Source of the DNA: Dyella_B sp035277725
GTDB taxonomy: Bacteria > Pseudomonadota > Gammaproteobacteria > Xanthomonadales > Rhodanobacteraceae
Direction: 5' to 3'
NCBI RefSeq assembly: GCF_035277725.1
Contig: NZ_DATEJY010000069.1
Location: 14,048 to 78,047, forward strand
Length of the DNA: 64,000 bases
Shown here: piece after piece, positions 25,298-33,512 of the stretch
Numbering within the stretch: the first letter of the stretch is position 1
Layout of the letters: each line of letters begins with the position of its first letter
Translations under genes and position numbers: made by a program
The notes under the pieces: model-generated
What the model was told of the DNA's origin: nothing
Seen by the model: the letters and a program-made list of their open reading frames with translations, nothing else
The model's database searches: none

Positions 25298-27838
25298 TTA
25301 CGGACTTGCACACTCCACGCTGCGGTCTGCGTTCGACGACAGCGTCACCGAGGCAATCGAAATCGCGGTACCCGGAGCACTGTGCAACACGAACGGCCGA
25401 TCGATATGGCTCATGTCGGCGCCGTTCTTCTGCAGACACTTCAACGGCACGCCGAAGCGAATCCACTGGCCTTTCTGCAATGCGGCCAGCGCAGCCTGCA
25501 CCGGCACCTCGGCATGGCAGTTCACGCCGCAGGCGACACCGATCGCGGCATTGCCCTTGCCAAGCTCGTCGACACGCAAGGTTGCCACCAGCTGCATATC
25601 GCCGTTGGCCTGGCGTGCGATGTCTTCGGCGTGATCGGCGACAATCGCGAGCTGCGCGTCATGTTTGCCTGTCCACGCAAAGCGCCGTGCATCTTCCTGC
25701 ACGTGATAATCCACTGACGTTGCACGCAGGTCAGCTTGCGGGCTGCCGGCGGGCATGGCGGTAACTGGCTTGGTATCGCCGCCTGCATCCGCAAGCACCA
25801 GCGAGAAGCCTTTTGCTGGCTTGCCGCGCATGAAGTACACGCCGCTCTGTGCGTTATCCAGACGGATGCCCGGATCTTCGGAAAGCTTCGGCAAATCGCC
25901 GTTATCGGCGTAGCGCAAGCCATAGCCATACGGGAACAGCGGATTCGGATCGGCCTGATTCGTCTGCGCCGCATTGCGCGGCCATGCATAGGAAAGCTTG
26001 CCGTGGAAGTCGTATTGCACGCTGCCGTCGGGCTTGCGCAACAGCACGTCGGCAATGCCGCCGCCTTCCGAACCCGGCAGCCATGCCGCGACGAAAGCGT
26101 CGGATGCATTGATTTCCGGATTCACCCACAACACGCGCCCGGACAGGAACACCGCCACCACTGGTATGCCTTGCGCGTGCAAGTGCTTGAGCAATTGCAG
26201 ATCGCCATCATCACCCGGTTTGTAGGCGAGGTTGGGTATGTCGCCCTGGAATTCCGCATACGGATCTTCGCCGAACACGACGATGGCGACGTCCGGCTTC
26301 TGTGTAAATGATCCATCCACCGAAAGCGTCGCGGTGCCACCGGCTGCTTTGACCTGTTCGCGAATGCCGCTCCAGATCGATTGCGCATGCGGGAAATTCG
26401 CATTGGTGACGCCGGTGCCCTGCCAGGTGAGGGTCCAGCCGCCGCTTTGCTTGGGGATGTTGTCCGCGCCGTCGCCAGTCACCAGGATGTGTTTGCGCGG
26501 ATCGAGCGGCAGCAAGTGATGCTCGTTCTTCAACAAGACCAGCGACTCGCGCACCGCCTGGCGTGCCAGTGCACGATGGTCCGCGCCGCCCAGCACGTCG
26601 AACTTGCCCTCGAGCGGTTGCGCGGCCGGTTTGCCATCGAGCAGGCCAAGCCGCAGTTTGACGCGCAGCACGCGCGTCACGGCATCGTCCAGGCGCGTCA
26701 TCGGAATCACGCCGCTGTGCACTTCCTGCAGCATGTGCTGGTAGAGACCGCGCCAACTGTCCGGTGCCATGTACATGTCCAGCCCGGCATTGATGGCGGC
26801 GGGGCAGTCATCGTTGCTGCAACCGGGCACTTGGCCATGCGAATTCCAATCGCCGACCACGAAACCGTCGAAATGCATGCGATCTTTCAGCACGCCTGTA
26901 AGCAACCCTTTGTCGGCGCTCATCTTCACGCCGTTCCAACTGGAGAACGAGGCCATCACCGTCTGCACGCCGGCATCGATCGCCGGTGGGTAGCCCGCAC
27001 CGTGGATATCGCGCAAAGCCGCTTCGCTGATCTGCGCATCACCCTGGTCGACGCCGTTGTGCGTGCCGCCGTCTCCCAAAAAATGCTTCGCGCTGGCAAT
27101 CACGTGATACGCGTTGAGAAAGTCCGGCGCGCCGGGTTTGCCTTGCAGGCCTTCCACGGCGGCCGGTGCATACTGCGCCACCAGCTTGGGATTGGACGAA
27201 AAGCCTTCGTAGCTGCGGCCCCAGCGCACGTCTTGCGGTACAGCCAGCGTTGGCGCGAATGCCCAGTTCAGGCCGATCGCGCGGACTTCCTCTGCCGTCG
27301 CCGCGCCGATCTTGCGAATCAGCTCGGGATCATGCGCGGCGCCGAGCGCCACGTTGTGCGGGAAAATCGTCGCCCCCACGACACCGTTGTTGCCGTGCAC
27401 CGCGTCGATGCCAAACAACAGGGGAATGGCGGGGCTTCCTTTCGGCACGTCCATGGCGGCTTGTTCATAGGCTTTTGCCAACGCAAGCCACTGCGGGCCA
27501 TCGGCAACGCGCGAGCCGCCGGGTTTGGAATTGCCACCGGCCAGCATGGAGCCGAGGTGGTAGTTGCGCACGTCTTCCGGTGTTGCGCTGCCGATGTCCG
27601 CTTGGATGAGCTGCCCCACTTTTTCCTCGGTGCTCATCGATGCCAGCAAGGCCTGGATGCGGTGCTCCCCTTGCGGATCGGACGGCAGCGGCGAGTGCGC
27701 GGCAGGCCAGGTTTGCGGGTGGACGACGGCGCTGCCTGTCTGTTCCTGCGCCAGAACGAAAGCGGGCAGGGCGGTGGCGAGCGCCGACAAACACAGGAAA
27801 CCCAGACGGAACGAAAAGACGCCTCGCGTGTGGTGCAT
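25298..27838 (-). CDS. Secreted GH3 beta-glucosidase (exo-1,4-beta-glucosidase type)
   Basis: An 846-aa glycoside hydrolase family 3 enzyme that releases glucose from the non-reducing end of beta-glucans or cello-oligosaccharides. A signal peptide (LGFLCLSALATALPAFVLAQ) directs export. The substrate-binding AKHFLGDGGTHNGVDQGD and the nucleophile aspartate in FDGFVVGDWNSHGQ (about D330) are present. The GH3 C-terminal domain and an ExoP-type galactose-binding-like tail (about 650-846) follow. The ATG at 27838 has AGGA 6 nt upstream; a TTG two codons earlier also opens the frame. The palindrome TGACAGCGCTGTCA lies 65 nt upstream, tying it to the LacI regulon with the TonB receptor. Confidence 0.93.
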   Translation of the reverse strand: MHHTRGVFSFRLGFLCLSALATALPAFVLAQEQTGSAVVHPQTWPAAHSPLPSDPQGEHRIQALLASMSTEEKVGQLIQADIGSATPEDVRNYHLGSMLAGGNSKPGGSRVADGPQWLALAKAYEQAAMDVPKGSPAIPLLFGIDAVHGNNGVVGATIFPHNVALGAAHDPELIRKIGAATAEEVRAIGLNWAFAPTLAVPQDVRWGRSYEGFSSNPKLVAQYAPAAVEGLQGKPGAPDFLNAYHVIASAKHFLGDGGTHNGVDQGDAQISEAALRDIHGAGYPPAIDAGVQTVMASFSSWNGVKMSADKGLLTGVLKDRMHFDGFVVGDWNSHGQVPGCSNDDCPAAINAGLDMYMAPDSWRGLYQHMLQEVHSGVIPMTRLDDAVTRVLRVKLRLGLLDGKPAAQPLEGKFDVLGGADHRALARQAVRESLVLLKNEHHLLPLDPRKHILVTGDGADNIPKQSGGWTLTWQGTGVTNANFPHAQSIWSGIREQVKAAGGTATLSVDGSFTQKPDVAIVVFGEDPYAEFQGDIPNLAYKPGDDGDLQLLKHLHAQGIPVVAVFLSGRVLWVNPEINASDAFVAAWLPGSEGGGIADVLLRKPDGSVQYDFHGKLSYAWPRNAAQTNQADPNPLFPYGYGLRYADNGDLPKLSEDPGIRLDNAQSGVYFMRGKPAKGFSLVLADAGGDTKPVTAMPAGSPQADLRATSVDYHVQEDARRFAWTGKHDAQLAIVADHAEDIARQANGDMQLVATLRVDELGKGNAAIGVACGVNCHAEVPVQAALAALQKGQWIRFGVPLKCLQKNGADMSHIDRPFVLHSAPGTAISIASVTLSSNADRSVECASP

Positions 27839-27902
27839 GCGCAATCCTCGGTCGGTGGGCCGGCGGCGGACCCATGGAAGTGGCGGCCATGTTCTTGGGA
27901 TA

Positions 27903-27916
27903 TGACAGCGCTGTCA
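27903..27916. promoter_or_regulatory. LacI-type operator upstream of the beta-glucosidase
   Basis: The perfect palindrome TGACAGCGCTGTCA, preceded by TA, is identical to the core of the operator at 23511-23524 and is placed 65-78 nt upstream of the GH3 ATG on the minus strand. Confidence 0.8.
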
Positions 27917-27972
27917 ATTATCCGGACGGGCCGGGGTGATGGCGGGTGATGACAGGGAGGGCTGAGGCCAAT

Positions 27973-28005
27973 AAAAAAGGTGGCGATCCATGGGATCGCC
28001 ACCTT
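27973..28005 (-). terminator. Rho-independent terminator for the glycine-zipper lipoprotein gene
   Basis: On the minus strand a 13-bp stem (AAGGTGGCGATCC with its complement) around a short loop is followed by a run of six Ts. It lies 27 nt after the gene's stop. Confidence 0.93.
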
Positions 28006-28032
28006 CCGGGTGTTGCTCTGTGTATCTGCTGC

Positions 28033-28620
28033 TTAGCGAGCGTCGGAGACCGAGGTCACGCCTTCCTGCACCTGCACGCGGTTGCCCGGGTCATGATCCA
28101 TGCGCGTGGTGCGGGTGACGCCGTTGTAGACGTACTGCACGTCATAACCGATCACGCGGTCGCTGGAATCGGCCACCGTCTTGCACTCGTGCTCGGTGGT
28201 GGAGGTCACCTGGCTCTGATGGTGCGCGTTTTCGATGCGGTTACCGGCGTAGCCGCCTGCCGCCGCACCGGCCACCGTCGCTAGGGTGTTGCCCTTGCCA
28301 TGGCCGACCATGTGGCCCAGCAGGCCGCCGGCCACGGCACCGATCGCGGTACCGGCGATGTTGTGCTGATCCTTCGGCGGCTCGGTGTGATTGACCACCA
28401 CATCCTGGCAAACCTGATGGGGGGTGTTCACTTGCTGGTGCACCGGCGTCACGCTGACCACCTGTGCGTACTGCGGGCCTGCTGCTTGCGCAGCCTGTTG
28501 CTGTTGCTGCGAGGCATCCAGCGCCGGATCCGCATTGGCCTGATGACTGCAACCTGTCAGGCCGGCGACAGCTGCTACAGCAACAGCCGCGCAAAGAGTC
28601 TTGATTGCGAACTTGCTCAT
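28033..28620 (-). CDS. Glycine-zipper 2TM-domain lipoprotein
   Basis: A 195-aa predicted outer-membrane lipoprotein. The signal ends in a lipobox (VAAVAGLTGC), so the mature protein starts at a lipid-modified cysteine. A Gln-rich linker leads to a glycine-zipper region (GTAIGAVAGGLLGHMVGHG, then AGAAAGGYAGNRIE) related to SlyB and the Rickettsia 17-kDa antigen. The C-terminal part (DVQYVYNGVTRTTRMDHDPG) is the beta-rich tail seen in this group. GGGGGA precedes the ATG at 28620. Its role is envelope integrity or stress, by family only. Confidence 0.88.
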   Translation of the reverse strand: MSKFAIKTLCAAVAVAAVAGLTGCSHQANADPALDASQQQQQAAQAAGPQYAQVVSVTPVHQQVNTPHQVCQDVVVNHTEPPKDQHNIAGTAIGAVAGGLLGHMVGHGKGNTLATVAGAAAGGYAGNRIENAHHQSQVTSTTEHECKTVADSSDRVIGYDVQYVYNGVTRTTRMDHDPGNRVQVQEGVTSVSDAR

Positions 28621-28928
28621 ACTTGAATCCCCCAATCGGTCACTAAATCGAACACTACGTTCACCCCTGCTTTCCATGACGCTCATTGAATGGCGACAAG
28701 GCTGAATGATACCCGCATAAGTCGTTAGCCAATGCTAAACGGCCTGCGATCCAACCCATTTTTCTGCTCGAAATGCGCGCAGCAGTCATAAGAGGCAACA
28801 CCGATGCACATGATGCCGGGTGATGCAAAGCAGAGTTTGGAACGACGTCGCATAAGCGGCAAGAAAACCTTCAGTGCTTATTAAGCGCATCCAGCAGAGG
28901 ATCGCAGCCGACACCAACGGAGGTCGTC

Positions 28929-29327
28929 ATGAGCAAGCACGTAGCAGTCAGTCGTATGTTGATGGGTTTGGCCGTTGCAGCTGCGTTGGTGACGCCGCTG
29001 GCTGCATCAGCGCACGATCACGATGGCTGGGGTCGTCGAGGCGATTGGGATCGCGGCGGCTGGCATGATCGCGGCTATGACCGCGGCTGGCATGATCACG
29101 ATTGGCATCGCGGCGGCGGTTATTGGAGCGGTGGCCGTTGGATTGCGGGTGCCGTCGTGGCAGGCGCCGTGGCTGGCCTGGTGGAAAACGCCGTTGCGCC
29201 TGCGCCGGCTTATTACGCACCGCCTCCCACCGTGGTTTATCAGCCTGCCACCGTGGTGTATGAAGCGCCGCCCCCGCCGGTGGTTACCCGTACCGTGGTT
29301 TACACTACGCGTTATTACGGCCAATAA
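28929..29327 (+). CDS. Secreted His/Gly/Trp-rich protein
   Basis: A 132-aa protein with a signal peptide (GLAVAAALVTPLAASAHDHD). The first half of the mature part is a low-complexity run of W, G, H, D and R (repeats such as RGYDRGWHDHDWH). A short hydrophobic glycine-rich helix follows (WIAGAVVAGAVAGLVENAV), then a Pro/Val/Tyr-rich tail (APAYYAPPPTVVYQPATVVY). It may be an envelope protein with metal-binding histidines; the function is unknown. GGAGGTCGTC precedes the ATG, and a strong terminator follows at 29356. The 240 nt upstream of it, back to the divergent lipoprotein gene, hold no gene. Confidence 0.8.
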   Translation: MSKHVAVSRMLMGLAVAAALVTPLAASAHDHDGWGRRGDWDRGGWHDRGYDRGWHDHDWHRGGGYWSGGRWIAGAVVAGAVAGLVENAVAPAPAYYAPPPTVVYQPATVVYEAPPPPVVTRTVVYTTRYYGQ

Positions 29328-29355
29328 CACCAGCAGGCGTCAACACAAGTTGTTC

Positions 29356-29382
29356 GAAAAGCCCGGCAAAGCCGGGCTTTTC
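29356..29382 (+). terminator. Rho-independent terminator
   Basis: AAAAGCCCGGC and GCCGGGCTTTT pair around an AAA loop, 29 nt after the stop of the His/Gly/Trp-rich protein gene. Confidence 0.95.
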
Positions 29383-29412
29383 GTTATGGGCGCATGCTGC
29401 CATCATCCGCCG

Positions 29413-30237
29413 ATGCAAGGCGTTCCCCATTCCTTCGATAACCCCGCGGACACCGCCGAATTCCGCTGCCCGGCGCATCGTTCGGGCGTGGAGTTGTACC
29501 GCGCGCATATCGTGCGGCATGCCTTCGAGCCGCACGTGCATGAAAGTTTCGGGCTGGGTGCGATCGAATCCGGCGTGGAACGCTTTCGGTATCGAGGCGC
29601 CGAACACTTGGCGCCGCCCGACTCGCTGGTATTGATGAACCCGGATGAATTGCATACCGGTTGCGCCGAGACCGATGGTGGTTGGCGCTATCGAATGGTC
29701 TACATCGACCAAGCCGTGGTAGCGGAGATTGCCGGTGAATCCGGTTGGTGGTTCGGCGATGCGGTGCATGCCGATGCTGCGGGTGCGCGGCACATCACGG
29801 CGCTGCTCGATGCGCTATGGCTGGCGCGCGAACCGCTCGCTTTCGACAGCCTCCTGCTGCAACTTTTAAGCGAATTCCGCCGCCATGCACGCGTACCGCG
29901 TGCGGCGCACGCCGAAGCGCTTTCGCGCTTTGTGCCGGTGATCGACTACCTGCGCGCGCATCTGGCCGAACGCATCACGTTGAATCAGCTGGCCGCCGTG
30001 GCCGGCTTGAGTCCGTTTCATTTTCTACGCCAGTTTCAGGCACGCCATCACGCCACGCCGCAGCAGATGCTGATGGCTTTCCGCCTCTCTGCGGCCAAGC
30101 GTTTGCTTGCCGCAGGCGACGCGCCGGCCCAGGTCGCCGCCGCCACCGGCTTGACTGACCAAGCGCACCTCACTCGCGCCTTCGCGCGTCGTTACGGAAC
30201 CACGCCGGCGCGCTACCAGCGCGCCCTGCAGCGATAG
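29413..30237 (+). CDS. AraC-family regulator
   Basis: A 274-aa regulator with an N-terminal cupin-type arm (HVHESFGLGAIESGVERFRY, then LVLMNPDELHTG) and a C-terminal double helix-turn-helix (RITLNQLAAVAGLSPFHFLR and AAATGLTDQAHLTRAFARRY). The frame stays open far upstream through the previous gene and its terminator; the ATG at 29413 (MQGVPHS) is the most plausible start, with 29386 as an alternative. Neither has a strong ribosome site. It lies 36 nt before a DMT-type exporter, a frequent regulator-exporter pair in proteobacteria. Confidence 0.82.
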   Translation: MQGVPHSFDNPADTAEFRCPAHRSGVELYRAHIVRHAFEPHVHESFGLGAIESGVERFRYRGAEHLAPPDSLVLMNPDELHTGCAETDGGWRYRMVYIDQAVVAEIAGESGWWFGDAVHADAAGARHITALLDALWLAREPLAFDSLLLQLLSEFRRHARVPRAAHAEALSRFVPVIDYLRAHLAERITLNQLAAVAGLSPFHFLRQFQARHHATPQQMLMAFRLSAAKRLLAAGDAPAQVAAATGLTDQAHLTRAFARRYGTTPARYQRALQR

Positions 30238-30273
30238 CAATCTCGTACAAGACGGCCGCAAGCCATTGCACCG

Positions 30274-31257
30274 ATGCTGCGCGCCATGTGGACAGGAACG
30301 CTTTACGCACTCATCGCCGGCTTGATGTGGGGGCTGGTTTTCGTCGGGCCGCTGCTGGTGCCGGAATATCCGGCCGCACTGCAATCGGTAGGCCGCTACC
30401 TTGCCTTTGGCATGATCGCGCTGCCGCTGGCGTGGCTGGACCGCGCCGCGTTGCGCCAACTGACGCGTGCCGATTGGCTGGAAGCGTTGAAGCTCGCCAT
30501 GGTCGGAAACCTGCTTTATTACGTGTGCCTGGCAGCGGCGATCCAGCGCGCCGGCGCGCCGCTTCCCACCATGATCATCGGCACGCTGCCGGTAGTGATC
30601 GCCATTGCTGCCAACCTGCGCAATGCACGTCGCGATGGTCAGCTGCCATGGGCGCGCCTGGCGCCGTCATTGCTGCTGATCGCCGCGGGCATCGCTTGTG
30701 TCAATCGAGCAGAGTTGTCCGGGGTGAAAGCCCAAAGCCACGCCGATCTTTTGCGCTACACCGCCGGAGCCTTGCTCGCCTGCGTTTCCGTGGCGTGCTG
30801 GACGTGGTATCCGCTGCGCAACGCGGATTGGCTTCGCCACCACCCAGGACGCAACCCACGCACCTGGGCGACAGCACAAGGTATCGCCACGTTGCCGTTG
30901 GCGCTCGTCGGTTATGCGTTGCTGTGGTTGGGCATGCGCGCCAGCGGCAGTCACTTTTCGATGCCGTTTGGGCCGCGCCCCGTTGTATTCATTACCTTGA
31001 TGGCCGCGATCGGCCTGTTCGCTTCCTGGCTAGGCACGACATGCTGGAACGAAGCGAGCCAGCGATTGCCCACCGCCATCGCCGGACAGCTGATCGTGTT
31101 CGAAACGCTGGCGGCGTTGAGTTATGCATTTGCGCTGCGCGGAAAGCTGCCGGGTGCGCAAACCCTGTCCGGCATCGTGCTGCTGGTGGCAGGCGTGGTA
31201 TGGGCCGCGCGCGTGAAGCCGGTGCCGGTGGAGTATGTGGAGGCGGAGCGGTTGTGA
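30274..31257 (+). CDS. EamA/DMT-superfamily transporter
   Basis: A 327-aa inner-membrane protein with about ten hydrophobic helices arranged as two EamA halves (LYALIAGLMWGLVFVGPLLV and AAIQRAGAPLPTMIIGTLPVV in the first; FITLMAAIGLFASWLGTTCW and GQLIVFETLAALSYAFALRG in the second). Members export amino acids or metabolites. It follows the AraC gene by 36 nt in the same direction and is probably cotranscribed. The ATG at 30274 lacks a good ribosome site, and the ATG at 30286 is a possible alternative. The substrate is unknown. Confidence 0.82.
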   Translation: MLRAMWTGTLYALIAGLMWGLVFVGPLLVPEYPAALQSVGRYLAFGMIALPLAWLDRAALRQLTRADWLEALKLAMVGNLLYYVCLAAAIQRAGAPLPTMIIGTLPVVIAIAANLRNARRDGQLPWARLAPSLLLIAAGIACVNRAELSGVKAQSHADLLRYTAGALLACVSVACWTWYPLRNADWLRHHPGRNPRTWATAQGIATLPLALVGYALLWLGMRASGSHFSMPFGPRPVVFITLMAAIGLFASWLGTTCWNEASQRLPTAIAGQLIVFETLAALSYAFALRGKLPGAQTLSGIVLLVAGVVWAARVKPVPVEYVEAERL

Positions 31258-31259
31258 TT

Positions 31260-31344
31260 GCAGGTTGGGGTGAGGCATAGCCGAACCCCAACATGGCATG
31301 TAAGCACCGGAACGTTGGAGTTCGCGTTCGCTCACTCCAACCTG
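31260..31344. repeat. Paired palindromic repeat (type A)
   Basis: GCAGGTTGGGGTGAGGCATAG and an inverted, slightly diverged copy ending CTCACTCCAACCTGC form a pair 2 nt after the DMT transporter stop, before the convergent tRNA-Thr terminator. Confidence 0.8.
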
Positions 31345-31378
31345 CGTGCATGGTCGTGGTAGACGGAAAAACGACAAT

Positions 31379-31411
31379 AAAAAAGCTCTGGAAGCGAGTT
31401 CCAGAGCTTTT
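31379..31411 (-). terminator. Rho-independent terminator for tRNA-Thr
   Basis: Read on the minus strand, AAAAGCTCTGGAA and its complement form a 12-13 bp stem followed by a T-rich tract. It lies 12 nt after the tRNA 3' end. Confidence 0.92.
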
Positions 31412-31422
31412 CAATATTTAGC

Positions 31423-31498
31423 TGGTGCCGGAAATAGGAATCGAACCTACGACCTACGCATTACGAATGCGCCGCTCTACCAACTGAGCTATTCCGGC
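31423..31498 (-). tRNA. tRNA-Thr(CGT)
   Basis: A 76-nt cloverleaf on the minus strand begins GCCGGAATAGCTCAGTTGG and ends with encoded CCA. The anticodon loop TTCGTAA gives anticodon CGT, held by the stem GCGCA/TGCGT (one G-T pair). The T loop GTTCGATTC is canonical, and a terminator follows. Confidence 0.97.
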
Positions 31499-31644
31499 GG
31501 AGCCGCCTAGTTTAAGGGGGTGTCTTGCGGCCTGCAAGCTCTGTCGGGTTGGCGGGTTTCGGACCGCAGCGTGGGGCGGTGGCCGACTGGTGCGGGTGCG
31601 GCTGTGCGGCGACAGTGCGAGGAGTTTCCTAGGGAAGGGTGCCA

Positions 31645-32157
31645 ATGCCGCTGTCGTCGTGTCCTCGAGGCGTCACGTTGATCGAAGTACTGGTGGCCAT
31701 GCTGGTTTTCAGCCTGGGGCTGATCGGTGCGGCTGGCTTGATGGCGATGGCTGCACGCGCCAATCAGGCGGCTTACCTGCGCACGCAGGTGAGTTTTCTC
31801 GCGCAGAACATGGCCGAGCGCATGCACGCGAACCTGATTGGCGTGTGGCGCGGCGATTACGACGGCAACTATCCGGATGCCGGCGCGCAGGATTGCGTCG
31901 CCGGTTGCACGCCAAGCCAACTGGCGCAGCACGACCGGCAAAGCTGGAGCGGACAGCTACAGACCTTTCTGCCACCCGGCCCGGAAGCCACCATTCGATG
32001 CGACCAAGATGGCTTGCCACACGCACCGTCTCGCGAACAAATTGCTTTGAGGCCGCCTTACGGGGGTCATTGCCGAATGACTATCATGTGGGCCGAGCGA
32101 AGCTCCGTCGATGCCAAGGCTTCACCGCAAACCTTTACCTGGGCGTTCCAGCCGTGA
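31645..32157 (+). CDS. pilV: Type IV pilus minor pilin PilV
   Basis: A 170-aa prepilin-like protein. The PilD cleavage site and hydrophobic helix read PRGVTLIEVLVAMLVFSLGL (G at -1, glutamate at +5 of the mature protein), with a short 10-residue leader. The downstream AARANQAAYLRTQVSFLAQN and the pair of cysteines in QDCVAGCTPS fit PilV, part of the minor pilin complex that primes pilus assembly and carries PilY1. AAGGG precedes the ATG at 31645; a GTG at 31639 is less likely. Its stop overlaps the GTG start of pilW by 4 nt. Confidence 0.88.
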   Translation: MPLSSCPRGVTLIEVLVAMLVFSLGLIGAAGLMAMAARANQAAYLRTQVSFLAQNMAERMHANLIGVWRGDYDGNYPDAGAQDCVAGCTPSQLAQHDRQSWSGQLQTFLPPGPEATIRCDQDGLPHAPSREQIALRPPYGGHCRMTIMWAERSSVDAKASPQTFTWAFQP

Positions 32158-33500
32158 ATCGCTGCCGCGGACTCTCGCTGATCGAACTGATGATCGCGAT
32201 GGCGCTGGGCCTCGCGGTGAGCCTGGGCATCGTGGCGGTATTCACCTCCACCTCCAACAGCCGCCAGGCGCAGGAACAGCTGGCGCGCTTGCAGGAAGAA
32301 GGCCGCTTCGCGATCGCGCAGATCAGGGACGACCTTAGCATGGCGGGTGCGCAGTACTGCAACAGCAGCGGTGGCGCGGCCCATGCGAGCGCCGCGGGTC
32401 CTTATCTGGATGGGCTGCGTAGGCCTACCGTCTATGCCAGTGATCCTAACGTGCTGATGGGAGCGCTGAGCGACGTGAGTACCCGATGGAACGGGGCGTA
32501 CCCATCGCCGCCGAGTGAACCCTATTCCCTCCCTTCGTTTTTGATGATGCGTGGCTACGACTGCACGGTGAGCACTTGCACGCCGGTGGAACCGAGCAAT
32601 AAGCGCAATACGAACGGTTTCAGCATTCCGGTGATGGGCAAAGGCGTCGATAGCCGCGTGATCGGCGCATCGGTGCTTACGGTGCGCTATCTCAATGCTT
32701 CAGGTGGCTGGGCGATCATGCCGGAGGGGAGTGCGAGAGGCAGCACGCTTTTCAGCCATGCAGATGATTCGGTAACTGTTCGATTGAATCCGCTGCCCGG
32801 TGAGCCGAAAGCCAGTGATGTGAAGGATGACACACCGCTGATGATGCTCGCGGATTGCTCCGGTGCGCAGATCTTTGCTGTCACAGGCATGGGGAACAGC
32901 ACACTAACATCTACCGGTGCAAACTTTGCACAACCGCATGTGTTCCAGAACATGGCAGCGCCGAAGCTATTCAGCGTCAGCCGTGACATGCGAACGGTTA
33001 CTTACTATCTGCGCGTGGTGAACAACGGCGACGGCATGGGGCATACCACCGGCGCCTTGATGCGACGGGTCAACGGAGGCTTATCGTCGCAAGGCGGTGT
33101 AGGCGAGGAAATTGCCCGCGGCGTAGAGCGTCTGGATTTCAAATACGGCGTGCAGCAAGCGGATGGCACGCTGCGCTATTACACAGCCGAGCAGGTGGAC
33201 AGCAGCACGCGTGCCGATTGTCCTGCGGTGCCAGTGCCGATTCCGGGCAGCAGCGACCGTGGCTGCCTGTGGGGATCGGTCGGTGTGATTGAGGTCGATT
33301 TGCTGATGTCCGGGCAGAATCCGTTGTACTCACTGATGCCGGATGAGTTGGCCTACAGCTATGCGGCGGACGGGATATTCACGCCCGCAGCACCGACAGC
33401 CGATGATCGAAAGGTCACGCCACTGCAGCAGGGTTTTCCATTGCCGGTGTTGCGGCGTGAATTCACGGCCGTGGTTGCCGTGCGCAATGCCAATCCGTAG
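32154..33500 (+). CDS. pilW: Type IV pilus assembly protein PilW
   Basis: A 448-aa minor pilin. A GTG start at 32154 within the pilV stop (GTGA) is followed by the leader NRCRG and the pilin helix LSLIELMIAMALGLAVSLGI. The large globular domain (about residues 40-448) is typical for PilW of Xanthomonadales. The open frame continues far upstream inside pilV, but that part is antisense-like shadow and the prepilin cleavage site fixes the start. It acts with PilV, PilX and PilE as the priming complex at the inner membrane. PilX starts 12 nt later. Confidence 0.9.
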   Translation: MNRCRGLSLIELMIAMALGLAVSLGIVAVFTSTSNSRQAQEQLARLQEEGRFAIAQIRDDLSMAGAQYCNSSGGAAHASAAGPYLDGLRRPTVYASDPNVLMGALSDVSTRWNGAYPSPPSEPYSLPSFLMMRGYDCTVSTCTPVEPSNKRNTNGFSIPVMGKGVDSRVIGASVLTVRYLNASGGWAIMPEGSARGSTLFSHADDSVTVRLNPLPGEPKASDVKDDTPLMMLADCSGAQIFAVTGMGNSTLTSTGANFAQPHVFQNMAAPKLFSVSRDMRTVTYYLRVVNNGDGMGHTTGALMRRVNGGLSSQGGVGEEIARGVERLDFKYGVQQADGTLRYYTAEQVDSSTRADCPAVPVPIPGSSDRGCLWGSVGVIEVDLLMSGQNPLYSLMPDELAYSYAADGIFTPAAPTADDRKVTPLQQGFPLPVLRREFTAVVAVRNANP

Positions 33501-33512
33501 TGAGGTGCAGGG

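Noticed and set aside
26381..27949. Plus-strand open frame of 522 codons opposite the GH3 gene
   Set aside because: Shadow; no start context or motif, and the GH3 frame is fully conserved.
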